Origin: Candidatus Niyogibacteria bacterium CG10_big_fil_rev_8_21_14_0_10_46_36
Lineage (GTDB): Bacteria > Patescibacteriota > Minisyncoccia > 1-14-0-10-42-19
Direction of reading: 5' to 3'
DNA length: 43,729 nt
NCBI GenBank assembly: GCA_002772995.1
Contig: PFCO01000004.1
Span: 1 to 43,729 of the forward strand
Shown: positions 1 through 7,593 of the stretch, piece by piece
Layout: each line of letters opens with the position of its first letter
How positions within the stretch are numbered: the first letter of the stretch is position 1
Notes under the pieces: model-generated
What the model was told of the DNA's origin: nothing
What the model saw: only the letters and a program-made list of their open reading frames with translations
Database searches by the model: none
Position numbers and translations under genes: made by a program

Positions 1-2
1 TT

Positions 3-680
3 TCTTGTATTGTTCGCATATTTTTATTCTTAGGTGTATTTATTTTGGGGATTGTACTTGTTTCTTTCGTGTATGAAGAATTAGTGGGATGCAATGCTAT
101 CGAAAATTATCCTCCCCCAGATGAATCTTCTTTTCACAGATCATCCCTGGGTTTTGGGGTATATACAGACGCATCTCATTCATGGGATATTACTGATGAA
201 GTACTTTATCAAATAGACGCTCAGTACAAGGAAATTTTAGGATGTTCTGAGGAGGTTCTCAATGCTGAGGTAGATATTAATATTGAACCGGCAGAGCGCC
301 CGCCATCTCTTGTGGGTAACGGTTTCCATATGGATACCGGTTCTTATTCTCAGAAAATACATGCCGTAGAAGGAAGAGACGGCACGGGTTCCCTAGATGT
401 GCAATCTGCTGTTATCGAGGAAGCGCGTCTCCTTACCGGGAAGATAGCAAGCGATTTCAAGATTGTTTTAGTGAGCAAGGATTCCTGCATTGGGGAAAAA
501 GGAATTGAAGGTGCCTATAAATATCTTGGTGATACAATAACAATTTGGGCAAATCAATTAGGTGATGTACTTGGACATGAATGGGAGCATGTTATTGCGA
601 GGGTGCTGGACCTCACAGAGGAAGATGAAGAGAAACTCTATTCGTGTACGCCGTGGATAGAGCATATAGATGTTGAATAA
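3..680 (+). CDS. HExxH-containing membrane-anchored protein, 5' end outside the window
   Basis: The reading frame is open from the very first complete codon, so the gene starts upstream of the window; a TTG at 45 could serve as a start but would cut a hydrophobic segment in half. The first ~24 codons encode a strongly hydrophobic stretch (signal anchor or signal peptide). Near the C terminus lies GHEWEHVIARV (bases about 573-605), an HExxH motif in a helix, as in zinc metallopeptidases; a third zinc ligand is not obvious in the ~30 residues that remain. The rest matches nothing I recognise. A secreted or membrane-bound metalloprotease is possible; a non-enzymatic protein with a chance HExxH is the alternative. 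It ends 3 bases before the convergent 48-residue gene. Confidence 0.6.
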   Translation, partial: SCIVRIFLFLGVFILGIVLVSFVYEELVGCNAIENYPPPDESSFHRSSLGFGVYTDASHSWDITDEVLYQIDAQYKEILGCSEEVLNAEVDINIEPAERPPSLVGNGFHMDTGSYSQKIHAVEGRDGTGSLDVQSAVIEEARLLTGKIASDFKIVLVSKDSCIGEKGIEGAYKYLGDTITIWANQLGDVLGHEWEHVIARVLDLTEEDEEKLYSCTPWIEHIDVE

Positions 681-683
681 AGA

Positions 684-830
684 CTATCTCTTTTTCGTGT
701 CGCCATGCCCCGGTTTTGGAACACGTTCAACCACATGAGTGGATTTTTGTCGGCGTGCTTTCTCCACTGTTGTGAATCTACCTGTTCCGGCATCACGACC
801 ACGTAGAGAAGTTTTTGATTTCTTACTCAT
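684..830 (-). CDS. 48-residue basic protein with GRDAGTGRF motif
   Basis: ATG at 830-828 is preceded by a perfect AGGAGG ribosome-binding site 11 bases upstream and by a consensus promoter at 863-891. The product begins MSKKSKTSLRGRDAGTGRFT and continues with a Lys/Arg-rich stretch to a TAG at 684. Short proteins carrying a 'GRDA-TG-F' signature followed by a basic tail are found scattered in many bacteria, often in accessory regions, without a known role (my recollection of the family; not searched). It is unlikely to be enzymatic at this size; a nucleic-acid- or protein-binding peptide is possible. It is divergent from the LexA-like repressor, which could control it. Confidence 0.7.
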   Translation of the reverse strand: MSKKSKTSLRGRDAGTGRFTTVEKARRQKSTHVVERVPKPGHGDTKKR

Positions 831-862
831 AATGAAAGTGGCCTCCTAGATATATTATTTTC

Positions 863-891
863 ATTCTATCTACAAATGAGATTAGTGTCAA
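863..891 (-). promoter_or_regulatory. Consensus promoter of the 48-residue gene
   Basis: On the minus strand TTGACA (891-886), a 17-bp spacer and TAGAAT (868-863) form a near-perfect sigma70-type promoter. The predicted start lies about 25 bases upstream of the ribosome-binding site. The site sits in the ~107-bp region between this gene and the divergent repressor gene, so repressor binding here is plausible. Confidence 0.75.
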
Positions 892-937
892 GTATTAAGG
901 ACTTTCAATATTTAAGGCCTTATGATAAACTTTACGT

Positions 938-1603
938 ATGCACCCAATACAAGAAAAACTCCTGGAGCTCTCAAAGAGTAAGAATCTAGCGAAGATGAGC
1001 TTGCGGGAGATGGCACACGCTGTCGGCATGCCGAATGAATCACCCCAAAAAATTAAGCATCATTTATTGCAACTTCAGAAGAGGGGCTTTCTGACCATTG
1101 ATAGGGCAAAGGGGATGATGGAACGCACTAGTAACCAGCCTAGCTGGGCTAAGGGCTTGCTCGAAAAGCCTAAAAGTCTCTTTTCAATTCCGATAGTGGG
1201 GGCTGCAAACTGCGGCCCTGCCAACATATTTGCAGAGCCGAATTATCAAGGTTTTTTGCGGGTGTCGAGCAAACTGGTGGGCCGGTCTAAGCCGGACGGG
1301 CTATATGCCATAAAAGCTGACGGCTCTTCGATGAATCGAGTCAATATTAAGGGTAAAGGTATTGATGATGGGGATTATGTGATTATTGACGGTAATGATA
1401 AAGTTGCTGAAGATAAAAATATTGTTGTGGCAATAATTGACGGCAGGGCAACCATTAAGCGATTCATAGATGACAAAAAGAACAAACAAGTTGTACTCAT
1501 GGCCGATTCTTCATTTGATTATGGACCGATATATATTCATCCAGAAGATCAAATCAGTATATGTGGGAAAGTGATCGGGGTAATTAAAAGACCGAAAAAT
1601 TGA
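938..1603 (+). CDS. LexA/CI-like S24-family self-cleaving repressor
   Basis: A transcriptional repressor inactivated by autoproteolysis. The N-terminal ~65 residues look like a winged-helix DNA-binding domain (SLREMAHAVGM, then a KIKHHLLQLQKRGFL recognition region). The C-terminal half is an S24 peptidase: a cleavage-type sequence VGAANCGPA with Cys92-Gly93, a catalytic Ser131 in DGSSMN, and Lys174 in ATIKRF. Cys-Gly is the cleavage pair of UmuD, whereas canonical LexA uses Ala-Gly. The length of 221 residues fits LexA. A TATGAT -10 box at 921-926 lies only 11 bases before the ATG and no Shine-Dalgarno is visible, so the mRNA is probably nearly leaderless. It may be the cellular SOS repressor or a repressor of a local element; the divergent small gene is the obvious first target. 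Confidence 0.85.
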   Translation: MHPIQEKLLELSKSKNLAKMSLREMAHAVGMPNESPQKIKHHLLQLQKRGFLTIDRAKGMMERTSNQPSWAKGLLEKPKSLFSIPIVGAANCGPANIFAEPNYQGFLRVSSKLVGRSKPDGLYAIKADGSSMNRVNIKGKGIDDGDYVIIDGNDKVAEDKNIVVAIIDGRATIKRFIDDKKNKQVVLMADSSFDYGPIYIHPEDQISICGKVIGVIKRPKN

Positions 1604-1742
1604 AAGTGAAGAAACATCCTCGAATGGCGAAAGTTATTATAGGTTACTGTAATTGACCAGCTATCGACGATAATAGGAGCTTTTGAATGCCTTCGCGCCA
1701 TGTTCAAGAGAGTAAGAGAATAATTCCTACAGAATATAAACT

Positions 1743-3005
1743 ATGGAAAACGAAATAACTCCAAATGAAGATACGGGTCTAACGGATATACCGCAACTAC
1801 AACGAAGAGAGGAAAACTTTAGAAGTCATATTACCAACAGGATTAGAGATCTTTTTGCTACTCTATTCTGGCTTTATGTTATTTTAAAGCTCTTCATCTT
1901 TGATATTGATTTGTTCTTGATAAACAAATTCTTCCCGAACTATTCCTGGTTATCGAATTTCAAATTATTCGTTTTGATCGGAAGCTTAGCAATCATTTGG
2001 TTATTCACTAAAAATAGGCATATTGTAACTTGGTCACTCTATATATTATTTTTTCCCCTTATAGTCATTTTTTGGAAAGTCCCAAGATTCGTGCTGAAAC
2101 AAAAGAGTTGGATTTTTACGTTTGCAGTTATCAATGCTCTGCTTTCATTCATCAAGTCAATCAAATATAACTTTATTGTCCTAGCATTCTTTTTGGTATC
2201 AGTAGCTATAATTTTTAACTTTTCGGATCAAAAGTTATTATGGTTTTCTCTTTCAATGTTGTTCATTATACTTACTATAATTTATGTCCATAGATTCATT
2301 CTCGTATTCAAACCATCCAGCATATATCAAGCTCATATCAAAATTTTAACCAGAGTCAGAATGCAAGGATTAGCTCCTTTCGCTTTAGAGGAAAATATCA
2401 GAAATCTACCAGTAGAAAGCTTAGACAAGAAACAGTTAGAAAAATGGACCACTAGCTTACAAACCTCAGTATTATTTAACAGGGTTTGTCTCTTTACAGC
2501 AAAGAAGCTACGAAATTATCAAAATAGTGGCTTCGATGTAGTTTCTGATGTATTGACCATCATATTATTGATATTGATGACAGTATTCTCTTTTTCCATG
2601 ATCAATTTTGGTCTTTATAAAATCAACCATGACGTTTTTACCCTTTCTACTTCGCCATCATTTTTTACTTTCTTTTATTACAGCTTTAACAATCTCTGGC
2701 TTAATTCAATCAATGAGGTTGTTCCAATTATGCCAGTTTCGCAAGTGACGTTTATGATTGAGTCACTGTTTTCTTTTTTCCTCATCGCTATATTCTTATC
2801 ACTCTTGTTTTCAGTTAAAAGTAAGAGGCATGAAGAAGAACTAAATGAAGTTATTAGAGGTATTGAAGGGCAAGGAAAGGACATGGAACATTTTATAAAA
2901 GATGAATACAGAATTAATAGTATTGAAGATGCTATGGCTGAATTGGATAAATTGAAAGCCAGTCTAGCAAAATTCCTTTATAAAATTTCAGAGAGTATAA
3001 AATAA
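1743..3005 (+). CDS. Polytopic membrane protein with C-terminal ion-channel-like module
   Basis: A 420-residue protein with about eight hydrophobic segments (roughly 39-60, 74-89, 95-112, 123-140, 144-160, 165-188, 268-292 and 336-358). Between the last two helices, residues 306-335 contain FFTFFYYSFNNLWLNSINEV and then VPIMP, which has the layout of the pore helix and re-entrant loop of two-TM potassium channels (Ion_trans_2), but the TVGYG selectivity filter is absent. The last ~60 residues are charged, probably a cytoplasmic coiled coil (KRHEEELNEV onward). I see no enzymatic domain. The gene is AT-rich relative to the core genes. Channel-like effectors occur in some abortive-infection systems, which fits the neighbours, but the function here is inference. 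Confidence 0.65.
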   Translation: MENEITPNEDTGLTDIPQLQRREENFRSHITNRIRDLFATLFWLYVILKLFIFDIDLFLINKFFPNYSWLSNFKLFVLIGSLAIIWLFTKNRHIVTWSLYILFFPLIVIFWKVPRFVLKQKSWIFTFAVINALLSFIKSIKYNFIVLAFFLVSVAIIFNFSDQKLLWFSLSMLFIILTIIYVHRFILVFKPSSIYQAHIKILTRVRMQGLAPFALEENIRNLPVESLDKKQLEKWTTSLQTSVLFNRVCLFTAKKLRNYQNSGFDVVSDVLTIILLILMTVFSFSMINFGLYKINHDVFTLSTSPSFFTFFYYSFNNLWLNSINEVVPIMPVSQVTFMIESLFSFFLIAIFLSLLFSVKSKRHEEELNEVIRGIEGQGKDMEHFIKDEYRINSIEDAMAELDKLKASLAKFLYKISESIK

Positions 3006-3289
3006 TTCTAATCAACTGCAAGCTATATTTTTTATCAAATCTCACTTTTATCACTTCCCTATATTTTCCGAAGAGTGATTAAAACCGTTTGCAATAGATT
3101 TCAAATGATCACAACAGAAAATTTTGTTTCTATTCAACGAGCTTTTATTAGAGTCATAAGTTTCATATTTTTCATGGGTTTCCCGAAAATGGCACAAAAA
3201 GGTAAACAGGAATGAATTCGAAATCAAGTAACAACGATGGGGAGCATTCATCTGTACACTTTGGTAATCATTAGAGTATCATTTAATAG

Positions 3290-4015
3290 ATGAACACTTA
3301 CGAACAGATCTTTCCACCTATAGAAACAGTTCTAGACATGGAACCAGAAGAACTCGCTCCTTTAGTTTTGAAACATCTAAGTGAATCAGGACAGCAGAAA
3401 CTAAATATACACAACTACACCTTAGACACTGACCCTGATTTTATTAAATGGGCTGGCGACAACCATAAACGCAGGCAAGAAGTATTACAAAGATTTATCG
3501 TAGCATGGAGGTGGCTCGAACGAGAGCTATTTATTGCTCCGCAACCGGGGGATATAAATTGGGTATTTATAACTCCGCGAGGTCGAGTAGTGCTTGAATC
3601 TCAGGATTTTGATACATATAGAAAAGGACATCTTTTGCCTTCTGAGGGCTTAGACCCGGTTCTAGTTAGAAAAGTAAAACAAGCGTTTATCAGGGGCGAT
3701 TATGATACAGCTGTTTTCCAGGCATTTAAGGAAGTTGAAGTCAGAGTAAGGAATAAAGCAGGACTAAGTAATAGCGACATCGGGGTCAAGCTTATACGTA
3801 AAGCATTTAATCCCACTAATGGTGTGTTCACCGATAAAAGCATGGACGAGGGTGAACAAGCTGCTCGCATGGAACTTTTCACAGGTGCTATTGGCACTTA
3901 TAAGAATCCTGCCAGTCATCGTGATGTTGCTCTTTCAGACCCCAGGGAAGCAGCGGATATAATCCACATTGCGAATCAGCTGTTACGAATTGTCGATTCA
4001 ATTCAAAATTCTTAG
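3290..4015 (+). CDS. TIGR02391 (Hypoth_Ymh) family protein
   Basis: The C-terminal ~110 residues carry the family signature: YDTAVFQAFKEVEVRVRNKA (138-156), LIRKAFNP, then LFTGAIGTYKNPASHRDV (196-213) and an AADIIHIANQLLRIVD tail. The family (TIGR02391/Ymh) is conserved in bacteria and archaea without an established biochemical function; its all-helical layout and the NPxxHR motif (N205-R211) are reminiscent of HEPN-type domains, which is my inference. The N-terminal 120 residues are less conserved. A TATCAT -10-like box at about 3277-3282 lies about 7 bases before the ATG, so translation may be leaderless. The convergent neighbour is an AAA ATPase; a shared defence or RNA-stress role is possible. 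Confidence 0.75.
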   Translation: MNTYEQIFPPIETVLDMEPEELAPLVLKHLSESGQQKLNIHNYTLDTDPDFIKWAGDNHKRRQEVLQRFIVAWRWLERELFIAPQPGDINWVFITPRGRVVLESQDFDTYRKGHLLPSEGLDPVLVRKVKQAFIRGDYDTAVFQAFKEVEVRVRNKAGLSNSDIGVKLIRKAFNPTNGVFTDKSMDEGEQAARMELFTGAIGTYKNPASHRDVALSDPREAADIIHIANQLLRIVDSIQNS

Positions 4016-4171
4016 TTCTGTGATAATAATTTGAACTCAGAAGATTTTTTAACCGCCGCCGCGAGAATGCCTCACCGAAAAACTGAAAAATCATTATTCG
4101 AAACAAATGCTTACTGCGCCAACCAAAATTGTACAGGAGGTGCGTTAGATACTACAAAAAGCTTGGCTACG

Positions 4172-5620
4172 TTACCTAAGTAAAGATATCATTCTTTTGA
4201 TCGAATCAGCTAATTGCTTTGGTGTGAACAAGGGTCGATTTTGATTATCTCCATGATGAATTCGATTTCTAATATATGTCATTAAAGTCTCCTCTTGTAT
4301 GTTACCGTTAGCATCTGTCCACTTTATCTCTTTTGATTGTCCGTTCGAGGTGAACCAGGCTTCGATGTCACAAACACGCTCAAACCCAATTTTATCTTGT
4401 AAGCTTGCGTAAAGATCATCATGAAACTCATTCGTTGGTAAGTTATATGCGAAGTAGCAAATTTCTCCCCACGATGGGCTCCATTGTAATAATCCAAACC
4501 ATTTATCTTTTGCATCACGAACGCGTACTTTGTCATCATTTATCTCTGCAAGCAAAACCTTAATACCAGATCGCTCAAAGCAGTTTTTAAAGAAGAATGG
4601 TGAGTGGGTTGAAGCAAAGACTTGTGAGGTTTTAGAGATATGTTCTAAATGATGGGCAATCTTATCCTGTAATGTTGGGTGTAAATGAAGTTCTGGCTCA
4701 TCAATAATTATACATATTTCACTTTTTGAAATACGTGCTAGTGTCTCCAAAAAAACTAGAGCAGTAATCATTTCTATACCGCTCCCTGCTAATTGGATTG
4801 GGAGTTCAAACCCGTCAAAACGTTTTACGACCTCCGCAGTGTCATATGGAGTCAAGGTTTTGATTAAACTCAAATCAATGGGTGGTATATCCAACCTCTT
4901 AAGAGTCTTGTTGGTTTCTTCGATAGTACTTTTAAGAGTATCGCCGCCGGTATTATCATAGACATGTTTTTCCAAATCAGCTCGTTTATGTTTGAACTTT
5001 TCCGCATCTTCTTTGACACGTTCATTCTTCTCAAATCTCCAATTCAGGTCGTCTATTATATTTGATATTGATGTCTTAAATCTCTTTTGTAAATGTTTAC
5101 CTCTGTCTCTACCGAAATAAAATGCTTTTGGCACTTCTGATGAGGCGTAGGACAAAGCCAAATGCCGCGCTGTAACTTTTAATTCACTTCCTGATTTTCT
5201 AGTTATGCTCCATCCTTCTTCACCCTTTTCTTCAATTGGCAGATAATGATGTTCTGCTACAACTAGATCATTAAAGGCTTTTCCTGGGGCAGACCTATCG
5301 CGTTTCTTTGCAGTTAGCGCGATTCCATTGCATTGTATTGTTTGTGCGTTTCCATATAAATCGGGGATGGAGACATTAAAAGGTTCTTCAAAAAAAGTTT
5401 TAATTTCTATTGGCTTGTCGCTTCCAAGGTAGAAATCTTTGATCGATAATCGTGAGGCTGCATAGCTAGATGATAAGCACAAATTAATTGCTTCTAGAAT
5501 TGCAGTTTTCGATGTGCCATTATCTCCAATAAACAGGTTAAAATTTTCGCACTCAAAAGATGTCGGCTCATCACCGCCAATCCCTCGGAAATTTTTTACT
5601 GATACTGTTTTTATCTTCAT
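4172..5620 (-). CDS. OLD-like AAA ATPase with C-terminal RNxxHH motif
   Basis: A 482-residue ABC/RecF-type ATPase. The N terminus KIKTVSVKNFRGIGG is typical of SMC/OLD-like ATPases. The P-loop reads GDNGTSKT (32-39), with Ser37 where Gly is usual before the Lys. A long helical insertion (~200-245) precedes the signature LAGSGIEM, Walker B ICIIIDEPELHLHP and the H-loop STHSPFF. No TOPRIM nuclease domain follows; instead the C terminus has IRNRIHHGDN (R451 to H456, an Rx4H spacing) and a LADSIKRMISLL helix. Rx4-6H is the catalytic motif of HEPN ribonucleases and of PrrC/RloC-type effectors, so an ATPase coupled to an RNA-cleaving tail is possible. Convergent with the TIGR02391 gene, 156 bases apart. 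Likely a stand-alone defence ATPase. Confidence 0.7.
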   Translation of the reverse strand: MKIKTVSVKNFRGIGGDEPTSFECENFNLFIGDNGTSKTAILEAINLCLSSSYAASRLSIKDFYLGSDKPIEIKTFFEEPFNVSIPDLYGNAQTIQCNGIALTAKKRDRSAPGKAFNDLVVAEHHYLPIEEKGEEGWSITRKSGSELKVTARHLALSYASSEVPKAFYFGRDRGKHLQKRFKTSISNIIDDLNWRFEKNERVKEDAEKFKHKRADLEKHVYDNTGGDTLKSTIEETNKTLKRLDIPPIDLSLIKTLTPYDTAEVVKRFDGFELPIQLAGSGIEMITALVFLETLARISKSEICIIIDEPELHLHPTLQDKIAHHLEHISKTSQVFASTHSPFFFKNCFERSGIKVLLAEINDDKVRVRDAKDKWFGLLQWSPSWGEICYFAYNLPTNEFHDDLYASLQDKIGFERVCDIEAWFTSNGQSKEIKWTDANGNIQEETLMTYIRNRIHHGDNQNRPLFTPKQLADSIKRMISLLR

Positions 5621-6226
5621 CTAAACTTGCATACAATTGATTAATGCTTTCGAGAAACAGAACCTGTTTCGAATTTAGATGACCGGGGCTTTGTCCCTAT
5701 CATCACTACAATAAGATTACATTAGCTTATCCGCGGGTAGAATAGTGTGTTAAATAATAGATTATTTTCAGATAGCTGTCCATTAAAACAAAATAAGCCC
5801 CATTAAATTGGAGATGAGAGGTTGGACCATCTATATTTACCCGTGTTCAGCTTATTTCCAAATAAAGCAGATCAAGATTCCCCTTAGAAATCTTGCCTAA
5901 AAAGGTAAATTTAGCTGTTTTATTGTGTACAAACTGTCTCAGGTATCTGGCATGCTTTAAGAGTCAAATTTCCCCACCTACCTTTAATTTTCCTTTTGGA
6001 TATTCTGGGAAGTATAAAAATTAAATATCACGCCGCTTTTCTAAAATCTCTGAAATCAATAAGAGGTTTATTCTGTATGAGTTCATGTGTCTCAAAAACC
6101 CATTCTTCCCAGCGGTTCCAAGTTTTTAACATCATCTCCACATTGGTATATATTATTCACGTTCTTCCATGTTCCGTCTTGCGCGTCTTAACGGAATGGA
6201 GGTTCTACTGAACCAAACAGCATTAA
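5621..6226. other. 606-bp AT-rich non-coding stretch
   Basis: No convincing gene. The plus strand has only a short open frame without a Shine-Dalgarno; the minus strand has a 35-codon frame (6028-6135) preceded by GGAGATG that is too weak to call. No tRNA, repeat array or strong terminator is visible. It must contain the minus-strand promoter of the ATPase, but I find no clear hexamer pair. Confidence 0.5.
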
Positions 6227-7027
6227 ATGAAAATTAAACCCATTCTCGAAAAAATAAGGTGCTATTCCGAGTCACTTCTGGTGGCAATTTTACGTCGTGG
6301 ACGGAATACTATTTATGTCGAATCTAATATGAGAAAGTGGGTGAAAAAAGTTTTATTCTTCCTCAATCTATTCCTTATCTTTGTTCCGCCAATCATACTT
6401 GCAACTCCATTTCCGCCGTACATTGGTATCTATAAAATAGAACTTGTTCAGTTACAACCGGATGACCCTAAACCAACTGAAATTAGCATTCCTGAAAAAG
6501 CACAGTCACTTGGTGTCCCGTTCTTCTCAAAACTCACCGGTATAGAAGCCTATACACTTAAGACAGAAATCTGCCTGTGGAACAGAAATGACGTATTTCT
6601 GGGAGGTGAATATAAAAGTAAAAAAGCTTTATCTGATGGCGTCGAGGCAGGCGCAATGGAGATTAATATTGAATATGCCGATGGAGAAATATCCCCACTC
6701 TACTCTCCGAGAAATGAACTACGTTGTCTACCATTAAGAGATAATGCTGGAACCCCAACTTTAAAGAATAATCCGATAGTAAGAGGTCCAAATCCATTCG
6801 GGCAACCTATTGTTGAAGACACCGATAATGGTCCTATTGTAAAAATACCCGTGTACTCACAAGGTATTGATTCAAACAAAACAAGGATATTCGCAATACC
6901 GAATTTCAAGTCCAGAGAGTACCTTTTTAATTTAGTCCTATTTTTCTTGGCATGGAGCCTTCTGTATGTACACGCGATAAAAATTGGCAAGATAATAATA
7001 AACACATGGCGGTGGTCGAGAAAATAA
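6227..7027 (+). CDS. Hypothetical two-helix membrane protein with a large external domain
   Basis: Up to 266 residues. A hydrophobic helix near VLFFLNLFLIFVPPIILA (about 43-60) and a second one near the C terminus (about 233-252, YLFNLVLFFLAWSLLYVHA) enclose ~170 residues of mixed, Pro/Asn/Gly-rich sequence likely outside the membrane, followed by a basic tail. ATG35 (6329) just before the first helix, MRKWVKKVLFF, is an alternative start that gives a more usual signal-anchor N terminus; neither start has a good Shine-Dalgarno (a GGAGG lies 24 bases before the first). I recognise no family. It is orphaned between two non-coding regions, with a hairpin terminator 138 bases downstream. Confidence 0.55.
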   Translation: MKIKPILEKIRCYSESLLVAILRRGRNTIYVESNMRKWVKKVLFFLNLFLIFVPPIILATPFPPYIGIYKIELVQLQPDDPKPTEISIPEKAQSLGVPFFSKLTGIEAYTLKTEICLWNRNDVFLGGEYKSKKALSDGVEAGAMEINIEYADGEISPLYSPRNELRCLPLRDNAGTPTLKNNPIVRGPNPFGQPIVEDTDNGPIVKIPVYSQGIDSNKTRIFAIPNFKSREYLFNLVLFFLAWSLLYVHAIKIGKIIINTWRWSRK

Positions 7028-7146
7028 GAGGTTCTAACATATTCCCGCAATCTACCCTAGACGACCCGCGATTCACATGTGCTACTAAATTCTTTTAGAG
7101 ATCGTATATACTGCATATTCTCACAATCACACAAAGAGGTTCTAAC
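7026..7146. repeat. 13-nt direct repeat, two copies 108 bp apart
   Basis: AAGAGGTTCTAAC occurs at 7026-7038, immediately at the end of the upstream gene, and again at 7134-7146. A related GGAGGTTCTACT lies at about 6198. The ~95 bases between the copies hold no gene. The repeat could mark the edge of the accessory block, or be a regulatory or processing signal; there is no integrase nearby. Confidence 0.4.
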
Positions 7147-7164
7147 GTCATTCATTAGGCTCCA

Positions 7165-7206
7165 TAAATAAAAATAATCCTGTTTTAATGGGATTATTTT
7201 TATTTA
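7165..7206 (+). terminator. 16-bp hairpin terminator
   Basis: A perfect stem pairs 7165-7180 with 7191-7206 around a 10-base loop. The 3' arm itself is T-rich (GGATTATTTTTATTT), so it can end transcription from the upstream membrane-protein gene; the A-rich 5' arm makes it active in the other direction as well. Confidence 0.7.
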
Positions 7207-7476
7207 CAGGACTATGATGCGGAGGGGGAATTGAAGGGCGTAGGTATAATTTTGTTTTTGCGAAGCAGAAGGCAAAATTACCGAGCCGGGATCGCGAGAT
7301 TTTCCCGCCAGGGAAAATACTTGTGACCAATTCCCAACTCATTGACAAAGCACCTTTATTTTAGTATTTTGTTTTTGGATGGTATTTATGGTCGGCATTT
7401 TTTGTTTGCCGTGCGTTCTCCATATTCGCAAGCAATCCTATGAAAACGAGAGAATATTTAAAATGAGAGGTGAGAA
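7207..7476. other. Non-coding stretch with nested inverted repeats
   Basis: No convincing gene. Two inverted repeats are visible: AATTTTG (7248-7254) with CAAAATT (7273-7279), and ATTTTCCC (7299-7306) with GGGAAAAT (7311-7318). Between them the sequence is GC-richer than the flanks. It could be a small structured RNA or a degenerate repeat element. A minus-strand open frame (7148-7348) crosses the terminator and was rejected as a gene. Confidence 0.4.
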
Positions 7477-7563
7477 ATGAATAAAGACGCAAAGAGGTTG
7501 CTGATTCTGGGAAGCATCGCAGCCATCGGCATTATTCTTCTGCTAGTTTTTTATCCATGCTAA
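7477..7563 (+). CDS. 28-residue single-helix membrane peptide
   Basis: ATG at 7477 follows GAGAGGTGAGAA, a usable ribosome-binding site. The product is a basic N terminus MNKDAKR followed by one transmembrane helix, LLILGSIAAIGIILLLVF, ending YPC and a TAA directly against a strong terminator (7565-7590). The clean translation signals, perfect helix length and terminator argue for a real small gene. The function is unknown; small single-helix peptides often modulate larger membrane proteins or act as toxins. Its nearest neighbour is the convergent signal-anchored rhodanese. Confidence 0.6.
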   Translation: MNKDAKRLLILGSIAAIGIILLLVFYPC

Positions 7564-7564
7564 A

Positions 7565-7590
7565 CAAAAAAGCCCCCCTCGGGGCTTTTT
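7565..7590. terminator. Bidirectional terminator
   Basis: AGCCCC (7571-7576) pairs with GGGGCT (7581-7586), loop CCTC, with an A-run before and TTTTTAT after. It serves both the 28-residue peptide gene on the plus strand and the rhodanese gene on the minus strand. Confidence 0.85.
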
Positions 7591-7593
7591 ATA

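Noticed and set aside
6028-6135. Minus-strand 35-codon frame with GGAGATG upstream
   Set aside because: Too short and isolated to call, although the translation signal is acceptable; conservation would be needed.
5996-6211. Plus-strand 71-codon frame in the long non-coding stretch
   Set aside because: No ribosome-binding site, non-ATG start and no recognisable sequence.
7148-7348. 66-codon minus-strand open frame
   Set aside because: It runs through the 16-bp terminator hairpin, has no ribosome-binding site and no protein-like pattern; kept only as part of a possible repeat element.
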